From: Calothrix sp. PCC 6303
Lineage (GTDB): Bacteria > Cyanobacteriota > Cyanobacteriia > Cyanobacteriales > Nostocaceae
Length of the DNA: 64,000 nt
Assembly (NCBI RefSeq): GCF_000317435.1
Contig: NC_019751.1
Location: 4,774,001 to 4,838,000 of the forward strand
Direction: 5' to 3'
The notes under the pieces are model-generated. The model saw only the letters and a program-made list of their open reading frames with translations, made no database searches and was not told the DNA's origin. Position 1 is the stretch's first letter, and each line of letters opens with the position of its first letter. This document shows, piece by piece, positions 28,531 to 37,507 of this stretch. A program made the translations under genes and the position numbers.

Positions 28531-29019
28531 TTAGCTTAGAGCGTTAATTGCGTAGTCAATGTATGAATTAGCTTCAACAGCAGGGTCGCCGCTCAAACCG
28601 TGATTAGCTTTGATATATTTCAAAGCTTCAATGTACCAGCTGGGAGACAAATCAAATGTCTTGTTGATTTCAGCAATTCCAGCGATGAGGTAGTCATCCA
28701 ATGGACCTGTTCCACCAACTACCAAGCAGTATGTAACCATGCGTAAGTAGTAACCTACGTCACGAACACATTTAGCTTTGCCAGTTGAGCTAGAAGCAAA
28801 ATTTGCTCCTTGCATTTGGGTGGTGTATGGGAATTTTTGGTACACTGCATTAGCAGCACCTTCAGCCAAAGATTGAGCTTTTGAAGTTAAGCCTTTAGCT
28901 GCTTCTAAGCTAGCACTTGCTTGGCGAAAACGACCAAATGCAACTTGTACTTCTGTGCTGCTTAAGAAACGCCCTTGTGAATCAGCTGCTGATACTGCTT
29001 CGGTTAGAGGAGTTTTCAT
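28531..29019 (-). CDS. cpcA: C-phycocyanin alpha subunit
   Basis: This light-harvesting phycobilisome rod protein (162 aa) carries one bilin on the cysteine of [18 protein letters not shown] (equivalent to Cys84). Other family features are the N-terminal [56 protein letters not shown] and the end [10 protein letters not shown]. The start motif resembles phycocyanin alpha of Calothrix/Fremyella and also phycoerythrocyanin alpha (PecA). STGKAKC and the neighbouring CpcB favour CpcA. It is second in the cpcBA operon, 103 bp after cpcB, with a GGGAGA ribosome site. No rod linker or lyase gene follows. Confidence 0.92.
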   Translation of the reverse strand: MKTPLTEAVSAADSQGRFLSSTEVQVAFGRFRQASASLEAAKGLTSKAQSLAEGAANAVYQKFPYTTQMQGANFASSSTGKAKCVRDVGYYLRMVTYCLVVGGTGPLDDYLIAGIAEINKTFDLSPSWYIEALKYIKANHGLSGDPAVEANSYIDYAINALS

Positions 29020-29122
29020 CGGTTTGGTATCTCCCTTTTACAAACTTTTTGTTTGAAAGTTATTTTGTGTGAAATTTAAACTGACAAAAGTCAGGTTTTC
29101 GCTGGTGCGAGATTATGCGAAA

Positions 29123-29641
29123 TTATGCAACAGCGGAAGCTGCACGGTCAAAGTAGCTAGCTACTTCTGACATCAAAGCGCTGCAATCGCCTCTGGTGAT
29201 ACCGTTGGTGTCGCCAGCAATTGCTAATGCTGCTTCTTTCATCTTTTGAACGCCTACTGAAACTGAAGAACCAGGAGTTCCAAGTGCCAAGTAGGTTTCA
29301 CGCAAACCGTTTAAACAACGGTCGTCAAGTACGCTAGCATCTCCAGAGAAGATTGCGTAGGTAACGTAGCGCAAGATAATTTCCATGTCGCGTAGGCAAG
29401 CTGCCATACGACGGCTGGTGTATGCGTTTCCACCAGGAGCAATTAATTGTGGTTGTTCTGCAAACAAAGCGCGAGCCGCGTTAGCAACGATTGAGGAAGC
29501 ATTGCTGGTAATGCGGTTAACGGTATCCATACGCTTGTTACCATCTTTAACCATGTTTAACAAAGCGTCGAGTTGGTTAGCGCTGAGGTACTCACCACGC
29601 GCATCAGCTTGAGAAACTACTTTGGCAAACGCATCTAACAT
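29123..29641 (-). CDS. cpcB: C-phycocyanin beta subunit
   Basis: This is the partner of CpcA in rod hexamers, 172 aa. Two bilin cysteines are visible: [19 protein letters not shown] (equivalent to Cys84) and [12 protein letters not shown] (Cys155 equivalent). [12 protein letters not shown] contains the asparagine that is methylated in phycobiliprotein beta chains. [20 protein letters not shown] and [15 protein letters not shown] match CpcB. An AGGAG site lies 9 bp before the ATG. It is first in the operon, and the 436-bp region upstream should hold a strong light-regulated promoter. Confidence 0.95.
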   Translation of the reverse strand: MLDAFAKVVSQADARGEYLSANQLDALLNMVKDGNKRMDTVNRITSNASSIVANAARALFAEQPQLIAPGGNAYTSRRMAACLRDMEIILRYVTYAIFSGDASVLDDRCLNGLRETYLALGTPGSSVSVGVQKMKEAALAIAGDTNGITRGDCSALMSEVASYFDRAASAVA

Positions 29642-30077
29642 TTATCCAATCTCCTAATCTACATGGTTTAGATTTTGTTTCGCTTTACGGTTAGAATAAT
29701 CTAGCCGCTTTCCGATGTCAGACTGCAATTGCAGTATTGAAAAGGCAAAACAGACATCTATGATACATATTAATATCTTCTAGGTTTTTACATTAAAGCT
29801 TTTTAACAAAACTTTACCTTTCGACAAAAACCTGAAAATCTCTAAAATCAAGACTTTAGTCAACCCCAGTCCTTACTTTTGCCCTCAATTTATTTTTATA
29901 CAATGCAATAGGCTCATTTTTTATTAAAAATTATTGTGATGTCGCATTAAACTGTTGCAAAACTTAATATTTGAGTTAACTGTTCCCTCTGTTAGTACAG
30001 CAGCCCAGTAATAAAAGCCTTTCCCCCACTGCCTACTTACTACTGCCTTAACGTACTAATTACGTAATGAGGCAAAA
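29642..30077. other. cpcBA upstream region
   Basis: There is no gene in this 436 bp between pebB and cpcB, which lie on the same strand. It should contain the cpcBA promoter and a leader with AGGAG just before the ATG. I cannot locate convincing -35/-10 boxes. Confidence 0.4.
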
Positions 30078-30827
30078 TTATTGACCTGCTGCTAGAACCA
30101 TTTGCCGTTCTAAATCAAACAGGAAACCATGGATATACTCTTCTGTCCATTCTTCTCCATAAAAGCGTTTAAACATTCCCCTAGCGGGATCTTTTTCGGC
30201 ACGGTAGTGAAGATATCGTAGATGCGATCGCTCAATTTCTGCTAACCTATCTGGGTCGTTAATTGGTTCAGCTTGATCTACAAAATCTACGTATGCTTGC
30301 AAGTAATCTTTAAAAGCTGCGAATACGCTAGTTTCAACAACATTGGTATCTTGGAGACGAGTCCACAGGAAAGCTGGAGAAAAGAATTGCTGTGCTTCAG
30401 CGGGAAAATCTCCACCCCAAGGTAAATTTTCCTTATGCTGCTCAAATATAGGGAGGATGGGTTGAGTATACTTTTCCTGATATTTAGCATTATCCCGAAA
30501 CAGAGGTTGCATATCTAAAGCGATTAAATGTCCTCCTGGCAAAGTCACTAAATCTGCACCAAAAAACGGTAAATCGTAGTTCAGGTGAGGAAAAATCACA
30601 AAGTTCAGAACCTGTAGTGATTTACCACCCTGGACATGTGCTGCGCGAATTTGGCGTAATTTTGGTGTTTGAAAAGCATAACTGGTGGTGAGAACTGTTT
30701 CCAGGTTTTTTCCTTTTCCAGTTTCGGCTGATTTTGATTCAAAGCCTGGGGGAATAGGATAAGCTGAAATTGGTAAACGCGATCGCATGTAAGCGATCGC
30801 GTGATCTAAGAATGGCTGGTAGAGCAT
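30078..30827 (-). CDS. pebB: Phycoerythrobilin:ferredoxin oxidoreductase PebB
   Basis: PebB reduces 15,16-dihydrobiliverdin to phycoerythrobilin with electrons from ferredoxin. The 249-aa protein belongs to the ferredoxin-dependent bilin reductases. Its [48 protein letters not shown] and [19 protein letters not shown] stretches match PebB (not PebA). It starts 28 bp after the pebA stop, so PebA and PebB form an operon. That matches their channelled two-step reaction from biliverdin. Confidence 0.94.
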   Translation of the reverse strand: MLYQPFLDHAIAYMRSRLPISAYPIPPGFESKSAETGKGKNLETVLTTSYAFQTPKLRQIRAAHVQGGKSLQVLNFVIFPHLNYDLPFFGADLVTLPGGHLIALDMQPLFRDNAKYQEKYTQPILPIFEQHKENLPWGGDFPAEAQQFFSPAFLWTRLQDTNVVETSVFAAFKDYLQAYVDFVDQAEPINDPDRLAEIERSHLRYLHYRAEKDPARGMFKRFYGEEWTEEYIHGFLFDLERQMVLAAGQ

Positions 30828-30855
30828 AATAATCTAGACTTTTGGGATTTCCAAC

Positions 30856-31650
30856 TTAAACCTTGACAGTTTTGACGGCATGTGCAAGCGGAACAGCATC
30901 TTCAAACAAGAATTCATAAAGAAATTTTTCTGACCATTCGTGACCAAAATAGCTGCTAAACAAACCTGAGGCTGGGTCACGATCGGCACTATATTGATCG
31001 TAATCTTTTTGAGCTTTGATCACTCGCTGAATATCTTCGGGATCTGTTAATAATGGCTCCCGTGCTAACATTTCCCAGTAAAGCTTTAGGTAATCTTGAA
31101 AAGCTGCAAATACCCTTGTAGCTACAGTTGCGGGGTCAGTTTTAGCAAATAAGAGATATTTAGAAAAATATTGATTAGCGTCGTAAAACTTCATTTCTAA
31201 GTTTTGCGCTAAATCTGGATAGTTCTCATGTAAAAATTTTAATGGCTCTATGTATTTTTTTATATATGCTTCATCTTGGAATAATGGTTGAAAATCAAGT
31301 ACAATCAAGTTCTTGACTTTGCCGAAAGATAAAAAATCTATTCCCAATAAAGGTAAATTATACTGGTGGCTTGGATAGATAACGCTATTAAAAATTTGAG
31401 CGCTTTCCCCAGCATCAATGTAAGTGTAGCGAGCTTTGCGAAGCTGTGGACATTCATAACACCAACTTCTAATGGTAGCTGGACTCCGACCGCGATCGCT
31501 AACATTAACTTCTAGACCATTTGGGATAGTTCGACTTTGTAAATCAAAGCGCTGAAATAGTTCTTTTTCCAAAAACTCTAGGAACGGCTTATACATAAGA
31601 TAATTATTTATGATTTCTTCCTTTGAAAATAAAGGATTGAAACCAAACAC
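30856..31650 (-). CDS. pebA: 15,16-dihydrobiliverdin:ferredoxin oxidoreductase PebA
   Basis: PebA reduces biliverdin at the 15,16 double bond and passes the product to PebB. The protein is 264 aa as drawn; an internal ATG (MYKPFLEFLEKELFQRF, residue 19, from 31596) gives ~246 aa, closer to the usual PebA length, and may be the true start. PebA marks are IRSWCYECPQLRKARYTYID, AGESAQIFNSVIYPSHQYN, FQPLFQDEAY, NQYFSKYLLFAK and SADRDPASGLFSSYFG. It is the first gene of pebAB. Confidence 0.93.
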   Translation of the reverse strand: MFGFNPLFSKEEIINNYLMYKPFLEFLEKELFQRFDLQSRTIPNGLEVNVSDRGRSPATIRSWCYECPQLRKARYTYIDAGESAQIFNSVIYPSHQYNLPLLGIDFLSFGKVKNLIVLDFQPLFQDEAYIKKYIEPLKFLHENYPDLAQNLEMKFYDANQYFSKYLLFAKTDPATVATRVFAAFQDYLKLYWEMLAREPLLTDPEDIQRVIKAQKDYDQYSADRDPASGLFSSYFGHEWSEKFLYEFLFEDAVPLAHAVKTVKV

Positions 31651-32035
31651 GTCTCAAATCTTATAAACAAAGCAACATTCCGTAATATAAAGCACAGGGA
31701 ATGTTGTTTAAAAAAAGAAAATATTCAAATTATCACTGTATTTTTGTTAAGTTATTAGTCTCAGACTTTTATGACCAATAAAGTATATCACAAGTGTTTA
31801 ATTAAGTTAACTGCACTCACCACTCGCACAGTAATTAACCTAGTACATGAAGGCAGAACGTAAGAAAATTTATAAAGCAATACTATTCTCTTCATTGGTT
31901 GATATCATAATTTCTGCAAATCGTCAACATGTCCTGAACCCAGTGATAATAGATTAACAGCTAAACATATACACAAAAAATATAGAGAAACACCATATGT
32001 CTCTCCATATCTATAGCTTTTAACCAAATTCACAT
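31651..32035. other. pebAB upstream region
   Basis: This 385-bp AT-rich region lies between the lyase gene and pebA. I see no gene. It probably holds the pebAB promoter. Confidence 0.4.
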
Positions 32036-32581
32036 TTAACTTTCTACTTTGGTTTCCAAATATTGCCCAATCATGATTTCTTCCCCAGCGCGGGAAATAA
32101 TGGTTTGACGGGTACGGTAATTAGTACCGATTAATTTTAATTCTTCCTCAAATACTGAACCATTGTATTCGGTTCGTAGATGCATTGTTTTGGTGTCGCG
32201 GAAATTATATTTTGCCGTCACTGGTTTAGGTGTAGCGAAACCGCGATCGCGTAATAGAATATTTCCTTGAATACCAAAGATTGTTGAGCCTGTAGTGGGT
32301 TTTTTCCCTGCTTGGGAATAGTTGCTTTCCCAGGTGCTTTTGGCACCAGCAATAATCATTTTCTCATCATCTAGCTGGTGCATCTTAGCCAGTTCTACCA
32401 ACTCTATGCTTCCCTGTTCCAAATATTTAACGGTGATGTAACTGACGATTTCTTCAATTTCGCCACTTTTGAGTGTGTAATATCTTCGCTCAGAACGCCA
32501 GTCACCTGCTGAATGACGAAAAAAGTCCTCCGCTAACGATTCTGATGTATTCTGTGCAATTTGTACGGGGAATGCCATCAA
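32036..32581 (-). CDS. CpcS/CpeS-family bilin lyase
   Basis: S-type lyases attach bilins to the Cys84-type site of phycobiliproteins. This 181-residue protein has the family's FFRHSAGDWRSERRYYTL opening, a ten-strand lipocalin-like layout, GSTIFGIQGNILLRDRGFA, and the terminal NYRTRQTIISRAGEEIMIGQY. The family is clear; whether it is CpeS, CpcS, CpcU or another subtype is not. The setting beside pebAB suggests phycoerythrobilin as the bilin. ATG 32581 or the next codon (MAFPVQ) may start it. Confidence 0.85.
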   Translation of the reverse strand: MMAFPVQIAQNTSESLAEDFFRHSAGDWRSERRYYTLKSGEIEEIVSYITVKYLEQGSIELVELAKMHQLDDEKMIIAGAKSTWESNYSQAGKKPTTGSTIFGIQGNILLRDRGFATPKPVTAKYNFRDTKTMHLRTEYNGSVFEEELKLIGTNYRTRQTIISRAGEEIMIGQYLETKVES

Positions 32582-32736
32582 GTTTTAACCTCTTTCAGGA
32601 TGATAACTGCACTATTGCTGTGCTTAGTCAAGCTATACATTAATAGATTAACATATTTTAATATTAAGTCTAATATTAAAAACTGTATAGCAGTTGTGAT
32701 TAAGATACGCGATCGCTTTAAGCTCGAAACTAAGAC

Positions 32737-32937
32737 CTATAGTGATTCCCAGTTTTTCTTCAGTAACGCCAAGAAGGTTGCATAACCTTCAGAAAAACCT
32801 ACAGGATCAGGGAGAACATATTCAGGAAACTCCTTATAGGAACGCCAAGGTTGAGAAGAATCTTGACGTAAATGTAAACCAGATTCCGTTGAACCGGGGA
32901 CTTTCCAAGTCATTTGACCAATGGGAGATTCAGCCAT
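32737..32937 (-). CDS. Small uncharacterised protein upstream of the bilin lyase
   Basis: It is 66 aa from ATG 32937, chosen because AAGG lies 8 bp upstream; ATG 32943 and GTG 32946 are closer to that site. It is Trp/Pro rich (GQMTWKVPGSTESGLHLRQD, SYKEFPEYVLPDPVGFSEGY) and has no membrane segment or signal. Base use is gene-like, and its place 155 bp before the lyase gene suggests a link to phycobilisomes. I do not recognise a family. Confidence 0.55.
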   Translation of the reverse strand: MAESPIGQMTWKVPGSTESGLHLRQDSSQPWRSYKEFPEYVLPDPVGFSEGYATFLALLKKNWESL

Positions 32938-32943
32938 TGACAT

Positions 32944-33469
32944 CACCTTGTTTTTTAGTGTTCTCCTGTCTCCACAAAGTGAGACAGTTTTTACGAATAT
33001 TGACAGAATCTAGAGAAAAGTCTGTCAACAATAATACATTTTCGATGATTGATTATTTATTTAAATTAGTTATCAATTTCAAGATACTTTTTCGGGCTTA
33101 GATGTATCACCGCCCCTGGACAGATTCTATCTAACACCAGAAGACGCAGATGCATCACCTCTCCTTTAGAGAATAAGTAAGAAGTAAGAAGTATATTTTG
33201 TAAGGGCGTTTAACAAGGCGGATTTGCGCGCTCATCCGACTCCGCAAACGTACCACCCCGAAACAAAACGGACTGCCTGTAGAGGCACCGGACTTAAACC
33301 CTCAAAGTTCGTTAAACCCTGAATATTTATTAAAAAAAGATCAGCGGATACATAGCTAAGTTGAATAGTTAGCGGTCAACTCGTCGCCGCCAAAAATTCA
33401 TCTCATCACCTCCCTATGCCTACGGCACGCTGCGCGAACAGGTAGGTGAGAGGCTTCTTTCTGTTTTAG
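32944..33469. other. Intergenic region with repeat fragments
   Basis: There is no supported gene in this ~525 bp. A GC-rich repeat fragment, TGCCTACGGCACGCTGCGCG (about 33418-33437), resembles common cyanobacterial intergenic repeats. The rest is unremarkable. Confidence 0.4.
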
Positions 33470-34240
33470 CTAAAACTTATATGCAAAAACTTGAATTGTG
33501 CTACTTGCGGGCAAACTGTTAGGACTAATTGCCAAAGTATCTCCAGGACTGCGACGGACAGGAACACCCTGCATAACGTTCAAAAATTCATCTAAAGGGG
33601 CAATATCACAAGTTGCGCTGTCAGCTGCTGCGGTACGGTAGTGGGTTGGAACAATTAACTTGGGTTTCAACACATCGATTGCCTGCTTTGCTTCTTGGGC
33701 ATTGTAAGCTTTAGGTCCACCACCTACAGGAATAAAAGCAATATCAGGCTGCCCCATCAACACTCTTTGTTCAAAGGAAATGGGTGCAGCAGGTGCCCCC
33801 AAATGTACAATATTTATTCCAGCTTGTTTCCAACTCCAAGCTGCATTAAATCCAAATTGTTTACCACCTTTACGATCGTGAGGTATGCTAGTTCCTTGGA
33901 ATTTTATGCCTTTAAAGTCATAAACACCCGGCTCATAAATTAGCTTCGGATTTCCTTGTAAATTGTCTACCGACCCTTCATCTAGTAATTGACTACTAAT
34001 CAAAACTAAATCTGCTGCAACTTTAGGTAAACGATACTTTGCTGTACAACCTAAAGTTCGGAATGGATTTACCAGTATTTGCACACCTCCTCCACTGAAA
34101 AGAAAGCAAGTATGACCCAACCATTTAACTGATAATGAACTGCCAGATTGGGCATTAGTGCGAGATTCAGAACTCAAAGTCGTAATCAAAGCTGTAGCTA
34201 TTCCTGCACCAGCATAGCTCATTAACTGTCGTCGTTTCAT
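33470..34240 (-). CDS. Exported metallo-beta-lactamase-fold hydrolase (UlaG-like)
   Basis: It is 256 aa. The N-terminus, MKRRQLMSYAGAGIATALITTL, has a twin-arginine motif and hydrophobic stretch, so Tat export is likely. The fold order is that of UlaG-type beta-lactamase-like proteins: VKWLGHTCFLF, ILVNPFRTLG, ADLVLISSQ, GTSIPHDRKGGKQFG, INIVHLGAP, DIAFIPVGGG, PKLIVPTHYRT. The usual HxHxDH motif is altered (ISSQLLDEG here), so metal binding may be reduced or absent. It starts 4 bp after trpG on the same strand. The substrate is unknown. Confidence 0.8.
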   Translation of the reverse strand: MKRRQLMSYAGAGIATALITTLSSESRTNAQSGSSLSVKWLGHTCFLFSGGGVQILVNPFRTLGCTAKYRLPKVAADLVLISSQLLDEGSVDNLQGNPKLIYEPGVYDFKGIKFQGTSIPHDRKGGKQFGFNAAWSWKQAGINIVHLGAPAAPISFEQRVLMGQPDIAFIPVGGGPKAYNAQEAKQAIDVLKPKLIVPTHYRTAAADSATCDIAPLDEFLNVMQGVPVRRSPGDTLAISPNSLPASSTIQVFAYKF

Positions 34241-34244
34241 GACC

Positions 34245-34844
34245 TTACTCTCTCACCTGTAATTGTTCTAGAAAATTGCGTAATAGTAGTTTTCCTGAGG
34301 TTGTCAGGACACTCTCTGGATGAAATTGGACTCCTTGAATGTGAGGATAGTTCCGGTGTCTCACACCCATGATGGTGCCATCTTCGATCCAAGCAGTAAT
34401 TTCTAGTGTATCTGGACAGGTGTCACGATCGATTACCAAGCTATGGTAGCGGGTTGCAGTCATTGGATTTTCGATCCCTCGGAAAACTCCCACCCCAGTA
34501 TGAGATACAAGGGAAGTTTTGCCATGCATTAATTCTGGGGCAGAAACAATTCTACCGCCAAATACCTGACCAATGCTTTGATGTCCCAAACATACCCCTA
34601 AAATTGGTAGATGTGAGGCAAATTTTTCGATTAATTCTAGGGAGATGCCTGCATCCTCTGGACGACCTGGACCTGGTGAGATGACGATTGCATCTGGTTT
34701 GAGGTTGAGGATTTCGGGGAGAGAGATTTTATCGTTACGGAAGACTTGTATTTCGGATGCAACAGGGTATTCTGCTGCTAGTTCTCCCAAATATTGCACC
34801 AAGTTGTAGGTAAAGCTGTCGTAATTATCTATGACTATTAGCAT
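34245..34844 (-). CDS. trpG: Anthranilate/aminodeoxychorismate synthase glutaminase subunit
   Basis: This class I glutamine amidotransferase supplies ammonia for anthranilate (or 4-amino-4-deoxychorismate) synthesis. It is 199 aa. The catalytic triad is visible: Cys in [11 protein letters not shown], then His and Glu in [10 protein letters not shown]; the N-terminus is [19 protein letters not shown]. The same protein serves TrpE and PabB in many bacteria, so pabA is an equally valid name. No trpE is adjacent. The beta-lactamase-fold gene follows after 4 bp. Confidence 0.92.
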   Translation of the reverse strand: MLIVIDNYDSFTYNLVQYLGELAAEYPVASEIQVFRNDKISLPEILNLKPDAIVISPGPGRPEDAGISLELIEKFASHLPILGVCLGHQSIGQVFGGRIVSAPELMHGKTSLVSHTGVGVFRGIENPMTATRYHSLVIDRDTCPDTLEITAWIEDGTIMGVRHRNYPHIQGVQFHPESVLTTSGKLLLRNFLEQLQVRE

Positions 34845-34989
34845 GTTGACTCCGGGTGCGATCGCTTCGGCATAGCCTGTCAGTTTCAGACTTAGCTGTT
34901 AGTTCGCTTTTTTTAATTGTGATTGATTTTTGCCGGAAGTAACCTACTAATGTCAAGTGTCAAATGTAAAAACTATGTGAAAACTATAA

Positions 34990-35445
34990 TTAAAGCGCAG
35001 AAGCAAAGATCACAAATAAGGGAGGAAGAATCAGAATTGAGGCAACTATAAGTGCGACCATTGCTGCCACTAACACCGCACCTGCTGCACAGTCTTTAGC
35101 AATTTTTGCTAGCTCGTGGTAGGTTTGTTTAACGGTGAGGTCTACAAGGGATTCAATTGCGGTATTCAGCAGTTCTAGGGCTAAAACCAAGCCGCTGGTG
35201 ATGGCGATAACCGCGATTTCCACAGGTTGCAAATGTAAAAGAACACTTAAGCTAACCGCAAGTAGGCAAACTGCCACATGTATCCGAAAATTGCGTTGAG
35301 TTCTAAAGGCATAGCTAATTCCTGCCCAGGCATATTTGAAGCTAATGAAAATATTTGAGGCAATTTTCCAAGATAGCTGACGTTCTTTACCAATCACGGA
35401 TTCAGTTAGATTGGGCTTTGGTGGTGAGGAAATTTGTTGGGACAT
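34990..35445 (-). CDS. dgkA: Diacylglycerol/undecaprenol kinase family protein
   Basis: It is 151 aa. After a ~35-residue soluble N-terminus come three membrane segments with the DgkA motifs: FRTQRNFRIHVAVCLLA, LVLALELLNTAIESLVDL (catalytic Glu) and AKDCAAGAVLVAAMVALIV. The enzyme phosphorylates diacylglycerol or, as in Gram-positive bacteria, undecaprenol. It sits between trpG and ybeY on the same strand. The ybeY-dgkA order is widespread. Confidence 0.9.
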   Translation of the reverse strand: MSQQISSPPKPNLTESVIGKERQLSWKIASNIFISFKYAWAGISYAFRTQRNFRIHVAVCLLAVSLSVLLHLQPVEIAVIAITSGLVLALELLNTAIESLVDLTVKQTYHELAKIAKDCAAGAVLVAAMVALIVASILILPPLFVIFASAL

Positions 35446-35588
35446 AGGCTTTATTTAATATATTGGGTTAATTGGGAGTAGGATGATGAATTTTGGGAAA
35501 ATTTTCTGGAATAGTGGTTATTTTAGTAATTAACCGATACTCTTAAAGATTTGCAGAGCGATCGCATATCTGAACAAAGTCGCCCAAA

Positions 35589-36107
35589 CTATTTTATGTC
35601 AATAGTAATACCAATTGTCTTCAGCAATTGTACTTGCCGCCCTAGCATTTGACTTAAACTTTCATCGTCTGGGTGATCCCAACCTAGCAAATGCAATAAA
35701 CCATGACAAGCCAACCATGCTAACTCGGTAGATAGCAAATGACCCTGTTGTTGTGCCTGTCTGTTAGCTGTCTCAACTGAAATTACGATATCGCCTAAAT
35801 ACAGCGGTAAGTCAACCAGCATTTCTGCTACCTGGGGACAGTCAACTTCCAACTCAGCAAAAGCTAAAACATCCGTTGGCTGATCTTGATGTCTAAATTG
35901 GGCATTTAGTTCCTGAATTTCAGCATCATTAGTAAACCGCAGCCCAATTTCATAAATTGGTGCTGAAGAAATATCTGGCTGCAATGTGTTAAACCATTTA
36001 TAAAACCACTCCTCCCAAGTTTCTTCTGTGATAGGAGTAGTTATTTTTCCGAGGGATGAATAATTGAAATAGTCTTGCACACACAGTTCAACTAGCACCA
36101 GTGACAA
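35589..36107 (-). CDS. ybeY: Endoribonuclease YbeY
   Basis: This is a metal-dependent RNase involved in 16S rRNA 3'-end maturation and ribosome quality control. It is 172 aa. The zinc site is the three-histidine motif in CHGLLHLLGWDHPDD. Upstream is the usual strand LRFTNDAEIQELNAQFRHQDQPTDVLAFA, shortened here to its conserved NAQFRHQDQPTDVLAFA. Cyanobacterial versions share the N-terminal extension. It is followed by dgkA. Confidence 0.94.
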   Translation of the reverse strand: MSLVLVELCVQDYFNYSSLGKITTPITEETWEEWFYKWFNTLQPDISSAPIYEIGLRFTNDAEIQELNAQFRHQDQPTDVLAFAELEVDCPQVAEMLVDLPLYLGDIVISVETANRQAQQQGHLLSTELAWLACHGLLHLLGWDHPDDESLSQMLGRQVQLLKTIGITIDIK

Positions 36108-36151
36108 AATCTCCTGAATACTTCAACAGCTAAAGCTTAAAAATTTCTTGA

Positions 36152-36307
36152 TCAGCGAGTGAGATAGGCAAGTCCAATTAAAACAGCCATAAGTCCTACG
36201 GCAGAAAGTGCGAAGTGCTTCAAAGAAGTACCTCCCTTTTGCACCATATTTCTCATGGCTAATTTTACGTAGCTTGGTTTAGGTTCGTCGGTAGAAGAAT
36301 TACTCAT
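36152..36307 (-). CDS. DUF3285 small membrane protein
   Basis: This 51-residue protein starts at ATG 36307 (MSNSSTDEPKPSYVKLAMRN) and ends at TGA 36152. A charged N-terminus, VQKGGTSLKHF, leads into one membrane helix (ALSAVGLMAVLIGLAYLT). This matches the DUF3285 family, conserved next to prfB and ybeY in cyanobacteria. Function is unknown. It lies 80 bp downstream of prfB and 44 bp before ybeY on the same strand. Confidence 0.85.
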   Translation of the reverse strand: MSNSSTDEPKPSYVKLAMRNMVQKGGTSLKHFALSAVGLMAVLIGLAYLTR

Positions 36308-36387
36308 GATGATTTGCTAACAAATCTTTTTTTGATTGTAACAGTTTGTTGAGATTTAGAGTGCCATCTTGGCATGGGTAAAAATAA

Positions 36388-37507
36388 CTAAGACGCACTC
36401 TCCACTAATTGATTTTCTTGACGCAGGTAAGTTTGGATAAACTGATCCAGTTCACCATTCATGACATCACCAATAGCTGTGGTTTCCACATTAGTTCGTA
36501 AATCTTTAACCAATTGGTAAGGGTGAAACACATAGTTCCTAATTTGATTACCCCAAGAAGCATCCACCATATCACCACGGATTTCGGCAATTTCCTTAGC
36601 GCGCTGTTCTTTAGCAATAACTAACAGCTTTGCTTTGAGACGAGCAAGTGCCTTTTCCTTATTCTGGAGTTGACTGCGTTCTTCTGTACAGCGTACAGCG
36701 ACTCCTGTGGGGATATGAACAACGCGCACGGCAGTTTCAACCTTATTGACGTTTTGTCCGCCTTTACCCCCAGCCCTGGAGGTGGTGATATCCAAATCTT
36801 TTTCCGGGATATCTAATTGGACGCTACTATCAATTTGTGGCATTACTTCTACCCCTGCAAAGCTAGTTTGTCGCTTGCCATTGGCGTTGAAAGGGGAGAT
36901 TCTCACCAATCGATGTGTTCCCATTTCTGAGCGCAAATATCCGTAGGCATAGCGCCCAGTAACTTCGATTGTGGCTGATTTTAGTCCAGCTTCGTCACCT
37001 TCGGAAATTTCGATTAAATGAACTTTGTAATTGTGATCCTCGCCCCAACGAGTGTACATCCGCAGTAACATTTCTGCCCAGTCTTGGGCATCAGTACCAC
37101 CTGCACCAGCGTTGATGGTGAGAACTGCACCAAGATGATCGTATTCGTTGGAAAGTAATTGTTCTAGTTCCCACTGATCTAGTTCGCGGTTTAATCTGAT
37201 GACAGTGGATGTGGCTTCTTCTAACAGCCCCTCATCTGTTTCTAGTTCTAGTAGTTCCACAACAGCCCTAGTGTCTTCTACACTCGATAACCAGCCGTGG
37301 TATTGCGACAAGTGTACTTTGAGTTCGTCTAATTCTCTTAATGTCTGTTGGGCTTCAGTTTGATCGTTCCAAAATTCTGGTTGGGCAGATATTTGTTCTA
37401 AATCTTGAATTTTCGCGGTGAGTGCGGGAATGTCAAAGATAGTCCTGGGTTTTACCCAGGCGGCGAGAGAGCGCTTCAATTTCCCGTTTAATTTCTAAAA
37501 CGTCCAT
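36388..37507 (-). CDS. prfB: Peptide chain release factor 2, with programmed +1 frameshift
   Basis: RF2 recognises UAA and UGA stops. The gene reads as two frames. ATG 37507 begins a 24-codon frame ([20 protein letters not shown], ending in QDYL) that stops at an in-frame TGA (37435-37433) after CTT. A +1 shift at CTTTGAC continues into [14 protein letters not shown] and the rest, for a total of 372 aa. An AGGA element just before the slip site acts like the internal Shine-Dalgarno. Downstream, [19 protein letters not shown] holds the catalytic GGQ. A start at 37479 within the second frame is an artefact. First gene of a run with DUF3285, ybeY and dgkA. Confidence 0.95.
37433..37443 (-). promoter_or_regulatory. 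prfB autoregulatory frameshift site
   Basis: The minus strand reads TATCTTTGA plus C, with AGGA upstream. CTT is at 37438-37436 and the in-frame stop TGA at 37435-37433. Low RF2 favours the +1 shift, so RF2 controls its own synthesis, as known for prfB. Confidence 0.93.

Noticed and set aside
28531-29019. Phycoerythrocyanin alpha (PecA) as the identity of this gene
   Set aside because: The start is PecA-like, but the bilin-site region and the CpcB neighbour fit phycocyanin better, and no pecE/pecF follows.
36746-36946. 66-codon frame opposite prfB
   Set aside because: Shadow of the release factor gene.
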